Source: Isoetes taiwanensis (taxonomy: Eukaryota; Streptophyta; Lycopodiopsida; Isoetales; Isoetaceae). Taken from it: 64,000 nucleotides of DNA. The position numbers were made by a program, and so were the translations under genes. The notes beneath the pieces were generated by a model, which worked only from the letters and a program-made list of their open reading frames with translations, was not told the DNA's origin and did no database searches. Location of the stretch: the NCBI GenBank assembly GCA_021234155.1, contig JAJEKV010000014.1:17890652-17954651 (forward strand), given 5' to 3'. How positions within the stretch are numbered: position 1 is the first letter of the stretch; each line of letters opens with the position of its first letter. This document shows, piece after piece, positions 34,104 through 46,735 of this stretch.

Positions 34104-35857
34104 CTGTCCAAATGCAACCAAAAAGTTCATAGCAAAACAATGGAGGCATTTAACTTGCAGATAACGATACAAACCTCAGCAAATGCTGTGATCCAGGTTA
34201 AAGAAAGTTGATAAGCCGCATCCAGCTAAAATATGGCAAGATATTCTATACGACCCATCCCGGCTGAAGGGCTTAGACAACAACATCTATTGGCCTGCAG
34301 CTGCAAAAACCATTTAAATAGTCAAAGGGATGTCAATGGGCCGTCTTTCAGATCAGAACAAAAAAAGAGATAGGAAACTTAAAGGTTTGCTTCAAGATCT
34401 CACCTCCAGCTCTAAGAATGACCTGCAAATCGTAAATCTTCAAATTTATGAGAAAAAGATGCAGCTAGCTTTGTTTGCTATACACGCCATATCTGCCAAG
34501 CTTAGAAACATTAACACTAAAACGGGGATACGAAAAAAACCTGACTAGTTACACTCCAACAATCCATGAGTCTTTTCAAATTTTCCAGCTTCTTTGCACA
34601 GAATGAATTCCTTGCTTCTTTGATAAACAATTTTGGCATAAGAGCCACGTCGAATCCAGGTCTGGTCGCTGAGCAACAAGTCGAAATCTATCTTTTCCCT
34701 GGCACTCAAAGACACGAATATATTTGCATCATAATGGAGACCAATCGCAGCTCTTTAAGCAGAGCATCATAACACCAGAGTTTCAATCTCAGCTAACCAG
34801 CTCGTTATAGATTTTCACAGGCGGAGGCTTTTTCCAAGAGGCAGACAAATAAGAGAAAACCGTAGCAGTATGAAAGAAGCCACGGCTATGTCGTTGGCCT
34901 TCTTTGCCATATCTCTGCGTTTCTGTCTCCAAAGGAAATACAATAAGAGAAAACTAGAACTGGATGAAAGGAGCCATGGCAATGGCGTTCCCCTGTTTGC
35001 CGTAGCTCGCCGTTTCTGTGTCGGACGAAAATACAATAAGGATTCCACACAAACTGGCTACTTTTTAGACCAAATCGGCCCCAATCCACATTGCTTGCAA
35101 GCCCACGGAGGAAAAAAAGTGGAGCTGACTGCCCTGCTCCTTCTACCAGACATCGTGTGAAGAACAAAGAATCGCCCCAAGTAATAAAGAACGAGAGCAT
35201 GTAAATGGCCCCAACTGGTCGGATGTGCTGCCGTTGCCGGATCCGCCCGTTGAAGAAATGATATGCCGCATAGGATAAACTACAGCTCAAGGCATGATTT
35301 GAGAACAACACAACGGCATCCAAAAAAGAAGCCACTCCAAATAGTTGATATAAAGAATGGAAGCAGAAAATATCCTGTTTTGTGCTATTGAGTTCGAATC
35401 TCTGGGCACCAGACAAACACCGAATCTACATTTCAGAAAAATGTTGCATGCTCTGATGCTTTGATCTAAATGCTGCAATGAAAACAGAGGATAATTAGTC
35501 GTGTGTTTCTCATAAACAGTAGATAAATCAAGCAATGCAAAAGCAAGAGCCTTAATAGTTTACTTCCTCTGCTGCTAAATATGAAATCCAACTCCAAATG
35601 AAAGTCTGCAACACAAAAGCTGAGCCGGATCCTCTCGACCTTTACGAAAAATCAAGTTTGATCCATTGTGCCCTTAAATTGTTCCAAGTTAACCCTATGC
35701 CAGAAGAAATGACCCGCCCATGAATCCGGAGTAAATTTTCCACGGTAAACACACAGGGCAATCGATTAGAAATGCACCGAAAGTATTTGCGTTAATTAGA
35801 TTCTAATGGAATGAAATGTTGAAACTAAACTCTAAAGTCGAGCTTCAAATCAATTAC
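34104..35857. other. Probable intron or upstream region; one uncertain 176-codon ORF on -
   Basis: An open frame on - (34,886-35,416) starts with hydrophobic stretches (DAVVLFSNHALSCSLSYAAY, AIYMLSFFITWGDSLFF). I do not recognise it and its lower half looks noncoding. A near-duplicate block, AAATACAATAAG near GCCATGGC/CACGGCTATG, occurs at 34,870-35,050. Nothing else is supported. Confidence 0.25.
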
Positions 35858-35891
35858 CTGGGTTATACAGGGATATCCTGCTCTCCGCCAT
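35858..35891 (-). other. Possible short first exon on -
   Basis: ATG at 35891 gives MAESRISLYNP, then a good donor GTAATT. It could be the first exon of the decayed gene whose later exons end at 31,496, but no connecting exons were found. Confidence 0.2.
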
Positions 35892-36024
35892 AGCCCGACC
35901 ACAAGACAGCCGGAACCGAGAACAGAGAAAAATGGAAAATATCCTTTGATGATTTTTAATTAATGTGCATTGCCACCTCATGAAGGTGGACATTAAATTT
36001 CCTTGACTTTTAAATCAAGGGAAG

Positions 36025-36228
36025 AGATTAGAAGCCCCAATTCCAATGATTTGGATTAAAAGCCCCAGTTCTATCACCTTCCTTGCAACTACCTATCCAA
36101 AATTGACGGCCAAGATTTGACCTTCCCTTTTAATCCGAAGGCCCATACGAAAAGCCCCAAATAATTTTAATCGACGGTCTAGATAAAATGCCCCAATTTC
36201 GAGGGCCCAGATTAAAAGCCCCAAATAA
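36025..36228. repeat. Five copies of AAAAGCCCCAA-type motif
   Basis: RAAGCCCCARTT-like words recur at about 36,030, 36,058, 36,151, 36,189 and 36,214, several preceded by GATTA. Irregular spacing suggests decayed repeats rather than a satellite. Confidence 0.55.
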
Positions 36229-38034
36229 GGGGGGATGCTTGGGGTGTTACGAGGTGGCACCGTCTGGGCCGTCCATCCCAGAGATGGACGGCCGAGATCA
36301 ATCTCTACACCATGATCCAGACCTCCATATAATTGTATAAATATAAGGATATGAAAGAAACTAGACAAATTAAAGAACACAGTGGGATGTTCCGTGTTTA
36401 GCTCTTAGGACCAGATAACGCAAAAAAGAGCCCTTTAAACATTACAACCTTTAACATTTATTTGTGAATCAAGAAAAAAGAGATAACAAGACGAGGTCCT
36501 GGTATCCCCAAGTCAAGAGGCAGCAAAAAAGGAGGCACCTGGTATCCCCAAGACAAGAGGCGGCCGGCATTCTAAAGTGGAAGCGGAAGTTTTCTGAGAG
36601 GCTTTTAGCGAAGCGGAAGCGGTTGCATGGTGAGATTTCTATGGCCCCACCATTGAGGCATGAAAGGTGCAGTTTAAGGAATGTGAAGGCCTTAAGCACA
36701 ACCGCTATGCGGCTATGATGAGTCAAAAGGGGGACAAGCTTGATTTGGCGAGTTGATGCCAAGCGGAGGACTCGTGAAAATGGAACAAGAACATACAGGA
36801 TCGGCCAACTGGATACAGATCAGGTGCAAATCACCACAATCAGGAATAACAGTGATTTTAGAAATTTAGTCGGAATCACCACAATCAGGAAAAACAGTGA
36901 TTTTAGAAATTTAGTCTAATGCTACGAGAAAAAGCACAAATGTTCACGGTCGGCCATTAGCAGAATCGAGCAAATATGTATATCCTAAAGGCCGTCAAGC
37001 AGTAAAGAAAGGTGCAAGGAACACTCTGAACATGAGGCGGCCTTTGTCGGTTCCTTGGGAGCCAGAAGACTTCACATCCGTAGGCTGCAGAGCTTCTCGA
37101 AACCTGTATTTCCTTATACAAAAACCATCTGAAGATAAAGGATAGTTTGAGAAATACCTTAGCTTTAGAAGGACGAGGAACCAGAGATAAATGACTCACG
37201 CCTAGTATCCACTACCTGGTACTGCCCGAATCATCAGAAGAAGAATGGAAAATGCTATAAATCCCAATAAGCAGGATAAAGCCTCCGTCCAGCATCCCGT
37301 CCATGCCCAATAGGGCCGATTCCATCCAAACACACGAAACAACTGTAAGCTAATCTAATCGATATGTTATAGAACAAAAACCAGAAATAAATATGCTTGG
37401 CAAGATTCGACCAAAGCACAGAGGGCAAAGCTGAGCCTGGATAATCCGAAACTAAAGGCATATAGAAACACGAAAAAACACAGCCACCGAAATACACATC
37501 AGAAAGATAGAAAAAGTGCAACACAAATCCACAGAACCGATCCAACCAAGGACGGGGAAAAACCTTAGAGATCTTGTCAACAGGGGAACGAAAAAGAAGT
37601 TGTGGGCATAGAAGGAACTACATAGAAAACGATCCATGAAACCCACCAAGCAGAGAAAGGAGAAAGGATGCTTGTAAGCACGGATAAAAAACAGAGAAAG
37701 AGGAAATCCATCGTAGATTCACCAAATCAGAGAAAAGGGGAAACCCGATGCATGACAACATAAACTAAAATCAAAGAACGGGAAGTAGATGCAATAGTAC
37801 CGAAGGAAAGGACGATCCACCAAGGCGCACACACCATCATCGGATGAGAAACCAAGCAAAGCTAATCTATTCAAAGCTTACCCGCTAAAAGAATAGATTT
37901 TGTTCGTGATAGGAAAACTTGTGGAGCCAAAAAGGAAAAATGAATGGAGCTCAAGAGAACGCCGATAAACTAAAACGAAAAAGAGGCGAAACAAATAGGA
38001 GATACGAGGAAGGGCGTCCCCATCCAAGGAATGT
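36229..38034. other. Noncoding DNA with small tandem duplications
   Basis: CTGGTATCCCCAAGWCAAGAGGC-like text occurs at 36,498 and 36,540 (42 bp apart). A 45-bp tandem duplication (AATCACCACAATCAGGAA...) spans 36,829-36,916. No gene is supported. Confidence 0.55.
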
Positions 38035-38072
38035 CGGTTCTATTGCGATATATTGCTATCGCAATAGAACCG
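38035..38072. repeat. Perfect 16-bp inverted repeat with 6-nt loop
   Basis: CGGTTCTATTGCGATA, loop TATTGC, then the exact reverse complement. No promoter or T-run is obvious. Confidence 0.9.
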
Positions 38073-40272
38073 TGGCATTCAATTTCACATATGGAAAACA
38101 GAGCCATTTAATTTCACTGGAGCAAACATTTCTGGTAAGTTCCCTAACACCATGTACTATGAGAAAAGTTCAATTGACGTACTTTATCCTTAAAAGACTA
38201 ATACCACCATGGGTTCTTTTACCAAATCTTGAAGGCCTATTTGCGAATTATAATTGCACATACTTGAAAATTGCAAAGATTTACTAAAATCCCAAAAAGA
38301 ATTAAACGATTAAGCGTTGCATGATTATTTCTGAAGCACTGCATAAACATTAGTGCTTTTTATGTTACAACGTGTCCAGTATGGAACTTATACTTACAGC
38401 ACAGGAGCATTTAGATTCTTTGGTAGCCATGGAGCATTTTGAAGTACCTCACGCAAACCATCAGAGGAACTGATTATGCATGCTTTTAAACCCTGATAGA
38501 TGCTTTAACATGATTCGCTACTAACCACAAACATGATAGTATCTAAAAATAAAGCATCGTATTACAACTATCACCATTAGATCATTCATTTAATGAATAA
38601 TTCGTCACCTTCAAATGCAGCTTGCCTCAGATTGCATGTTCAATCTTTGTACTCCTTGTGGAAGTTGCAAAACTGTCTTGATCAGAAAAAGGCATCAAGT
38701 GAAAACATGCGAAAAGCTTTTTTCATGTTTGCAAGTATGTCAGAGTTTATTTGTTATAGTATTGCTTACGAAATTAGCCATGCTAGTTATCTTGTGTCCT
38801 CATTACTTGATAGGTGCTTACTCATTATTGAAGCCAGCAGAATGTTATGCTTCCTAGGTTAAAGAAATTATTTACTAATGCTCCAGCAACATAAGCCATA
38901 GATGTTCAAGATACATGCTCTAACTTGTTGGATTAAATATTCACACGATTTTTTAGTCTCGATAAAGCCCCTTCTATTTGCTTCTCTATTGATCCAACAG
39001 AAGACCTGTTACAGTGATAAAACACAGTTTTGTCAGTATTGTTAGTACAAACATGGATATGAACCTATGAAGATTGAAGGCCAGATGAAGCTTGATGGTG
39101 AGACCATTACGATTTTAAGATAATATATGTTCCACTCTCTCAAGCATTGATTCACTTTGCTATATATAAGTAGGTAGATTTCAATGATGTAATTGACTGT
39201 CAGGAAAAACTTTCATAAGCACAACTCTCAAGAGACGGTGCGGTGAATAAAGGATTTCTTCACTGAAAGCGATCCAAATTTCCCTTAAAGCTCGCCCATT
39301 CCCGAAATTTCCACAACTAGACAACGGAGAATTTTGGATTTCTGAATCAATAATTTGTTGCAAATAAAACCCATAGTCTACGCCACTATAATCTTCGCTT
39401 CAGCCAAAAGGGAATTTACCATATGCCTTGCACAATCCTTCGCTCACATCAGAATCGTTCTCATATGCTCCAACTTTTCCCCGGCCGACAAATTGAAGAA
39501 ATGGGTTTGTTGTTTAGCAAAATAGAGAAATTGAAAAATGTGTCTGCAGATCTAAGAACTAGATTTGTTCCGAGGCATCTTCAAGGTAGAAAGCCGCTTA
39601 ATGGAATAGCAATTTCCAAAATCCGAGCTCACAAGTGGGATTTAAGGGGAAGAAAAAATGGTTTGTCTTAGAATCATGTGAGTCGACATGGTGGCCATCG
39701 CCATCAATTCAAGCCAAAGATATTTTATTTTATTGTAGAATCCGCGAGATGCACAAACAGAGAAACTGGAGTAGGATCCTCTATGTGGCGGTTGCTTGTG
39801 GCGCTTCAGATGGCTAAAGCGCACCCTAAACCGGGAAAACCATGGCGCCAAATCCGTGTAGAGGCTATCGGATTGGAGAAGCTCAAAGCTAAAATTTAAC
39901 ACTGCATAAGCGTAAGAAGAAGGATACCTGATTTCAACTCGAATCTTCTAAAATGGCGCCATAGCCGGGGACTTCCCCTTCGTGGTCATGATTCTCCATA
40001 AATTTTTTTCTTCCCCGTGATTCTCGTGATGTGATCTAATAGAGGACGTGTCAGCCTAAAAGTATGTTGTTGTGCCCGATGGATTTGCATTGCTTGGAAA
40101 TGCAAAATTCGTGCAAACCTTCTACAATCCCCTACTTCCCCGCCAATCCCCTCCAATCCCCTGCGCCCGGGCCAAAGGTTGCCTCTTTCCCCTGCAACCG
40201 GACTGCATCTGCGCCTCCTCTTCTCCAAAATAGGTCCTCCAGGAGCCCATTGCTTATAACCCTTCTTTGTTA
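38073..40272. other. No supported gene
   Basis: AT-rich, with short open frames on both strands that lack recognisable domains or splice context. Confidence 0.4.
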
Positions 40273-40370
40273 GGGGGAATGTTCGCCATAGGCCATTCAC
40301 GCGGTGCGGCCATCGGCTCGCCGGGGCCGCGGCTTCGCCAGAATAATGGCCTATGGCCGAACATTCCCCC
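40273..40370. repeat. Hairpin with 25/26-bp arms and a GC-rich loop
   Basis: The arm starting GGGGGAATGTTCGCCATAGG (40,273-40,297) pairs with 40,345-40,370 except for one extra base. The 47-nt loop is very GC-rich. The right arm ends exactly where the next inverted-repeat element begins. Confidence 0.9.
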
Positions 40371-41359
40371 ACGAAATGTTAGGGGTAGGCCACATTTCGC
40401 ACGTGTGGCCGAATTTTGGTCTTGACATTTTTTGCTATGGCGAGGTCGGCTATGGCGGTCCGTTAGCCGCTTAGCTTCTTTGTCCACTTTTTTGCTTGCT
40501 GCATCGTCTTTTTGTGTGTTGCGGACTGTCTGATGTTGATTTTGGCGGTAGCGCCTCGATTTTGGAGCATTTTCAATGGCGCCAGCATCTTTTGTGTTGA
40601 TTCAGCACTTTCTGATAGTATTTTGAGAGGTTTAGCATGATTATCTTTCGATTTTGATGTTTTTGATGCGTCCTAACATGTTTTTCTTGTGACATTAGGT
40701 CGGTTTGGAGGTACATGCAACAGATGGCACTTTGATCTTCATTAGTCTCGAAAGCAGCGGATCACTTTGATCTTCACTTTGATCTTCATCTTGCTACAAA
40801 GAAGCCCCCGTTCCCGCACTGCCTTGCCCTGTTTTTTGGCTTTCCAAATTTAAAAAGCCTTCCCTTTTTGAGCGTTTTTACCTCTATAAATCTGCAGATC
40901 TTGTCATTCCCGGTGCATTTTGATCTTCATTAGTCTCGGAGCAGCGGATTTTGGAATTTTTAGGCTAGGTTTTGAGCTATTTTTTATTTTTGGGTATTCA
41001 AGAAGCAAGATCCGATGCGAGGATTTGATCCTAGTGCATGCATTATTCTGGCAAGATCGGCTTGTTTTAGATCATCAGATTCGTTGGAGGTAGAGCTACG
41101 GCTTCTATTAGGATGGAAATAATCTAATAAGGTATGCCAAGATTATGTAAAACCCACTCGTTGGAAGCAGATTCTTAGAAAACTCTGTGCTCAGGCGATC
41201 AAAGTTTGTTGGACATGCAGTGAAGGTTTGGTGCCAGATGGCACTAGCTAGGACAGCTGGCACTAGCACCCTGCCAGGTGTCACAGGAAAGTCATAGAAA
41301 ATTATAGGATGTAAAACAGATGATAATAACAAGAAATGTGGCCTACCCTAACATTTCGT
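40371..41359. mobile_element. 0.99-kb element with 28-30 bp terminal inverted repeats
   Basis: The left end, ACGAAATGTTAGGGGTAGGC then CACATTTC, is repeated inverted at 41,333-41,359 with one base missing. The interior has no transposase. TTTGATCTTCATTAGTCTCG recurs at 40,732 and 40,919, and CACTTTGATCTTC twice near 40,770. This looks like a non-autonomous DNA element; target-site duplications are not clear. Confidence 0.65.
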
Positions 41360-41421
41360 GTGTGGATGTAAACGGAACTGTGACAGCTCTATAGCAGGGC
41401 TGCGACTGGGGAAGAACTCAC

Positions 41422-41615
41422 CTTGAGCCTGGCTTTGGAGAGCCGTTAGAAAGTGGGCATGAATCCTTCGCCTCTCGAGATGGACTCTGCACATAGTAGA
41501 TTGGATGTCGTGGAGGAGATTGGCCTAGACTTGTCCCTTCTGAATCAAAAGAAGACCGCATTTTGCCACACCTTGACATTCTTGAAGCTGATACGCTGTT
41601 CTTTGCTTCACCCAA
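41422..41615 (-). pseudogene. First exon of a plant LEA_2-type membrane protein
   Basis: The frame with ATG at 41579 (or 41615) reads DSEGTSLGQSPPRHPIYYVQ and SPSREAKDS, then NGSPKPGS, and ends at a donor GTGAGT at 41,421. The SP..RP(V/I)YYVQSPSR(D/E) start is characteristic of a plant family of single-pass LEA_2/NHL-like proteins, where it is the cytosolic N-terminus. The next exons (membrane segment and LEA_2 domain) were not found to the left, where the inverted-repeat element and hairpin lie. It may be a stranded exon or a gene with a very long intron. Confidence 0.6.
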
Positions 41616-42522
41616 AACCTTTAATCCTTCAAATCAATCAATCTAACACCAAACCTGACCTAATGCCGAGATTGTCGCGGCACTGAATCGAAGTAAACTA
41701 ATGCCGCGGTTTCTTTAAACAATGCAGAGCATTGGAGGATCGAAAAAATGCTGGGCAGTGAGTTTTCAAACAAATACAGATTGGAAACTAGCATAAAAGC
41801 CAAGCATGGCCTGATTCAGCAACAATATTTTTTGTCGTAGTACCTTAGAAGTAACTTAGAACTTTGGACATGTAAATTGATTGTCGGCAAATCTTCAACC
41901 TGCACCTATAAACCTGTGAAAGTCTTGAGGTAAAGAAATAATCAATTCCAGGCCAATTTTTGTTTTCTCTCTAGAATAACTCGATGCAATCATATATGTA
42001 GCCTACATAGTCTCAGGCCTTTTTAAGAACTCCAAGTCAACAAAATAACCTATTTAAATTCATCACATTAGAGAGGGAAACCAGTCAATCATAAATCCCC
42101 ATATAAAGACGAATCAATCGAGTTGTGTCACTTGAAAATTTACATGATTCTTTTTTGGCATTTTAATATGAAGAGTGTACTGCATTTTATTTGTTGCAAG
42201 TACCTTCTACATCAGTTACATGTGTCCCTAACAGTGGTACAAACTACATGTGCTTCTCTTGACTTCTTTGAAATACTCAACTCTAAAATATTGTCGACAC
42301 TCACTTCCTTCGGATTTGTTGGAGGTACTATTGCACAACAAATATTTCTTCTCATCATGTACACAATGGGAACAGGTGATACTACTCATCCTGATATTTG
42401 TCTCGGAAATTATGGATTTTTTTTTAATAATAATAATAATAATAATATATTAATCACGCCATTTAAGACCCTCAGGTCCATATGGCGAAAATATTACAAA
42501 AAATACATAGTCCACAAGGCGC

Positions 42523-45500
42523 TTAAACAAAGGCACCTGTAGCTTCAAGTATTTCCATATTAACAAACAACTCCATTATGTCAGCTCGTTCCTTCCAAAC
42601 ATCCTTGAGATATGAACTAAGGAGATTTGGAGGTGTATTAAAAAGCTCTGACAATGTGAATCCTGAAATATTATACTTACTTCTTATATGTTCATAGGCA
42701 GGACACTCCAAAAAAGTATGTACCTCTGACTCAATTTTAGGGTCAAGACAGCTTAGGCAGTACCTTGTATGTCGAGGAGTTCCATACCACCTTCCTGTCT
42801 CAATGTGCAGATGATGAGAGGAAGTTCAGAGTCGAGAAATCAAGATTCTATTTTTCCCCGCTAATATTAGATAGCAAGTAAGATTGTTCTCCATATTCAG
42901 CCATACTATTAATATCATCTCTATAAAAGTTTTTTTTCACAGCAATATCATTTGGATCCCACAATTTGCCCAAGACTCTTGGAAGTATTTGCATGCGTAC
43001 CTCTTTTAGTTTGGTTGACTCCGGCCAAGCAGAATCATCTACACCCCACTTTTCTGCCCATTGAATCACTTGGGAGAACCATCCTCGTACTTTGGATTGC
43101 TGCATAGCCTGGAAAGGGAGACGATCTGAAGGGAGCAATTTCACCCGATTTACATATGTAATAGTACGGCATAAAGCTTCAGTTTCAAGGGGAATCAATC
43201 CAGCCCATAAGCATAATGCGATATGGAGTTTGCATTTTAGTTCCAAGCTCTTCCATGAGAAATCGTTTCTGCACCTTTTCAATCTTGTCCCAGCTTTGCC
43301 GATCAAGTCCAGGGGCCCAAGCTGGACAGCCATATAAAACGACCGCCTTAACTTGAGTGTCATAAAGTAATCTCCTGAGTTTCCAATGCCACAAGTTATT
43401 CACACGACAAGTATGGAACATACCATAAAGGGTTCTAAGCCCACCAGAAGCGCGTTTTTCAGCTGCCAGCTTCCATGAATAATTACTTGCCACCTCTATT
43501 CCCCAATGGTGAATCGAAAAGTTTTTTTTGTGCCAACTATCATGACTTTAGATTTTGCAACAGTGATAGCCATACCTTTTTGATCGCAAAATCCCTGAAG
43601 AGTATCTAAATGATGTTGGAGACCAGCAGCAGTTCTAGAAATCAAAACTATATCATCCGCAAAAAGTAAAACCTGTATGAGATATCTACCAACATTGACT
43701 CCAACTCCTCCCATACGTGCAAGCCACCCCTCTAGTTCATCAATATAAAGTCCAAAGAGAGTGGGAGAACAAGGGCACCCCTCTTTCACCCCAATCGTGC
43801 TGCTCGGACCTTTTCGGTTTTTTTAAATGGAAATGAAAGTTCAATGAGTACCTGTGTTGGTATAGACGCCAAGAATCGCTTGTTGGAGCTCGAGGAACTT
43901 GTAGCAGCTCTAGCCTATTCTGCAAGTCACCTCGATCAACTCTATCAAAAGCTTTTGCTATATCAATGAAGGCCAAAAACTGATTATGTCTAGCACCCTT
44001 TGCGCTTTCATTAATCACCCGTAAAGTGACTAAATGATCAACCGTGGAATGGTCATGGCGAAAACCCCTTGTCCATAAAAGCGCCGCTTTCTTCTTCTCA
44101 TCAGCCCAATTAGAGAGCTTTCTCTCAAGCATAGTTGCAAAGAGTTTTGCAAATACATTGCTAACCAAAATTGTCCGATAATTTCTTGCCCGGTTTTTAT
44201 CACCTGACTTATGAATAGGAACCACCTTGCTTAAATACCATTCTGTGGAAAGCCATAATGGAAAGCCAAGTTACAAATATCAACCAACTTATCATTTAAA
44301 AGATCACCTCCCCATTTAAGCATTTCGGCCGTAACCCATTTAGGTCTAAGGACTTCCCATTTTGCATCCTTTGTAAAGCATATATAACATCACTCTTATC
44401 AAAGAGTGTAGTATAGGCGATACCAATTTGCATTTCATTGCTATTAGCAAATGTGTATAATTCTCTTATCCATTCAAGCAAACTTTCCCATCGCGATCTC
44501 TCCCAATTCAATGGGATGTTGCGCTTTTGTCCAAAAACATTTTGGATCCACCGCAATATCATCTAGAAGTTTTTGCAAGTGTTCCCTTTCCCATTTTAAG
44601 CTTTTTATGCTTAACAAGATTCTTATAATGATCTCTCTTGGCGCACATTTGTCTATAGCAGCTTGGAATCGCTTTTGCCATAATACATTCGTGATCAAAC
44701 CACTTTTTATTATGGTATTTAGCTGACCTTGGTTTAGTAAGTCCAAAGACACTTGGTAACTTGCGATAGGACTGCTTTAAGCGGTGTATGCATTTCTTCA
44801 CATCATCATCAGTAGGCCAAAAGAGTTCCTTCCAAGACCAATCAATTGCTTTCTCATATTGCCCGACAAGTTTATATTGCACTTTAAACACCGGGTGGGG
44901 TTGTTTTTGCTTTTCCCCGTACATTTGACTTTCATCTTGTATTTTATGACAAGAGGGGCATGATCAGAGTCCTCATGCTGAGGAAGAACTTCAAAACTAG
45001 TCACTAAGTGCATATCATCTGGACTTCCCAATAACATATCCACAGTACTATTTCCATTGGGCTGAAAACATGTGTATTTGTTGGATTCTGGAAATACAGC
45101 AACACCATTATACACGACTAATTCATGTGCTTCACATAAGTCAAGAATGTGTTCTCCCATTTTATTCATATGCATATCATAAGAGGTCCTAGGCCATGAC
45201 AACAAAGGGTCTGTCTGTTCCATAAGCCACAAATGATTTCCTTCATGAGCCAAAACAGTAGCTTGCTTATTCTTGAGCCTGATTCATGTCCCCTATTACA
45301 TAAACCTGTCCTTTAATTTTATAGAGCGCAATATCAGCAGAGAGGTAACAAAATGGGTCATTCACAGCAAGCTCTGGGCTGTTATAGATCCGCGCAGGAT
45401 AGGGCTCCAAGGGAGCAAAGTATACTATTGCCACATAAATGCAATTATTTACACAAATCCATATATACTGCTTATGTTTACATATTTTGACCACGCTAAC

Positions 45501-45728
45501 CGCATTGCAAATTTCATTTCTAGCAAAGCATGCAAGTCCGCCCCATCCTCTGCGGCTTCCCTGTAACTCATTCCAAGCGGTCTCAAACAGTGTAAACCCA
45601 TGGATGGGAATCAATCTGTTTGTTTCATGTTCCCATGTCTCACTGAATGCAAGAATATCAAACTGTTCAAACATTTCCATATTACTAAGAATCTTTGATT
45701 CATTAAAACCGTGTATATTCCAAGCCAT
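42523..45728 (-). pseudogene. LINE ORF2: APE endonuclease and reverse transcriptase, broken
   Basis: It starts 22 nt after the ORF1 stop with MAWNIHGFNESKI. Endonuclease motifs are FSETWE, the VIGDMNQ metal site and the late EDSDHAPLVI (44,950 region); a stop near 45,267 splits them. Reverse transcriptase motifs are VPIHKSGDKNRARNYRTI, GFRHDHSTVDHL, LAFIDIAKAFDRVDRGDL, EGCPCSPTLFGLYIDEL and the catalytic LLFADDIVLIS. The tail has CLSCLDPKIESEVHTFLECP, the usual CCHC-like knuckle, and ends at 42,523. At least six frame changes mean it makes no functional enzyme. All core residues are still readable, so the copy is fairly young. Confidence 0.9.
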
Positions 45729-45749
45729 TAGACTGAGGGTCTTTACTTC

Positions 45750-46583
45750 CTATGCATTATTGCGAACAACAATCCGATTGCTCACAATAAAAGCATTTTT
45801 CCCTTCAGCTTTCATTTTACGAACCTCATCCATCAATTGCCTGCGCTCTTTTTGTTGCTGTACAGTCAAATCATCGTTGAGCCAGATGCGGTGACCTTTC
45901 AAGTGTCCTCTATGCTGCATAACGCGGTTTCTACTTTCTAGACTTTGAAATTTCAAAATAATAGGACGATGCTTACCTTCTTGTTTACGTCCAATTCTTT
46001 TGCAAAAAGTGAAGCCTGGATCAGATAGGTGCATTGTATCCTTAAAAAATACTTCAATTGTTGATTTTGTGTCTTCGTTTTCTTGCTCAACAATTCCAGT
46101 AACAAGGATGTTTTGTGCTCTGGTAGCTCGATCTTCATGTTCAGCAATTCTCTCTTGTCCTTGGTTAAAGAGATTAGCAACCTGCTGTTCAATTTTAGAA
46201 GTAATTTGCTCCACCATTTGTTCAGATGGTGGTGCTGAGCCATATCCTTCTGTTGCATAGCCTTCTGCTGGTGGCTGATCTTCTAACTCTGCAATTGATT
46301 CCATGATCTTCATTTGTCCAGACTCCAGGGCTTTAGCTGTATGCTGCAAGTCTCCAATTGTCTTGTTTAACTGTTTTATCTCATCTTTTGCAGACCGTAA
46401 TTCTTCTTTTGTGAGAAGTAGCTCATCTTTTGCTGTTCTAAGATCTGCTATGGCAATGCGCAATTCATCTTTGGCAGTACGAAATTCATCACAAAGGCCT
46501 TTAATCATGTTCATAGTGTCCATCATCGGATCTCCCTCATCGGATTTTGTATCTGGAACAGTTTTCTTCGGTGGCATCTGCAA
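45750..46583 (-). CDS. LINE ORF1 protein: coiled coil plus RNA-binding domain, 277 aa
   Basis: An uninterrupted frame. Residues about 20-100 form a long coiled coil with repeats of the form TAKDELR/SAKDEIK. Residues about 150-250 match the L1 ORF1p RNA-binding/C-terminal region: RAQNILVTGI, FCKRIGRKQ, HRPIILKFQSLESRNRVM and IWLNDDLTVQQQKERRQL. L1 ORF1p trimerises through the coiled coil and packages element RNA. Intact ORF1 beside a broken ORF2 fits recent loss. A product could only support mobilisation if ORF2 came from another copy. Confidence 0.9.
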   Translation of the reverse strand: MQMPPKKTVPDTKSDEGDPMMDTMNMIKGLCDEFRTAKDELRIAIADLRTAKDELLLTKEELRSAKDEIKQLNKTIGDLQHTAKALESGQMKIMESIAELEDQPPAEGYATEGYGSAPPSEQMVEQITSKIEQQVANLFNQGQERIAEHEDRATRAQNILVTGIVEQENEDTKSTIEVFFKDTMHLSDPGFTFCKRIGRKQEGKHRPIILKFQSLESRNRVMQHRGHLKGHRIWLNDDLTVQQQKERRQLMDEVRKMKAEGKNAFIVSNRIVVRNNA

Positions 46584-46586
46584 CTA

Positions 46587-46735
46587 TCCGGCCTACAGTT
46601 CCGTTCTGAATCCGGCCTACAGTTCCGTTCTGAATCCGGCCTACAGTTTTTGGGATCTGGAGTTCCGAACCTGCTGCAGGCACCTGACTGTACCTGTACT
46701 TTTTTGGGATCTGGAGTTCCGAACCTGCTGCAGGC
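46587..46735. repeat. Two short tandem repeats in the LINE 5' UTR
   Basis: A 24-bp unit (TCCGGCCTACAGTTCCGTTC) occurs 2.6 times at 46,587-46,650. A 35-bp unit (TTTTTGGGATCTGGAGTTCC...) occurs twice, 54 bp apart (46,647 and 46,701). A GCGCCTAGGTTAA doublet follows. This resembles the promoter monomers at the head of some L1 families. Confidence 0.8.

Noticed and set aside
37255-37649. - strand frames rich in Phe and Cys resembling a membrane protein
   Set aside because: They result from an A-rich + strand; no splice context or recognised motif.
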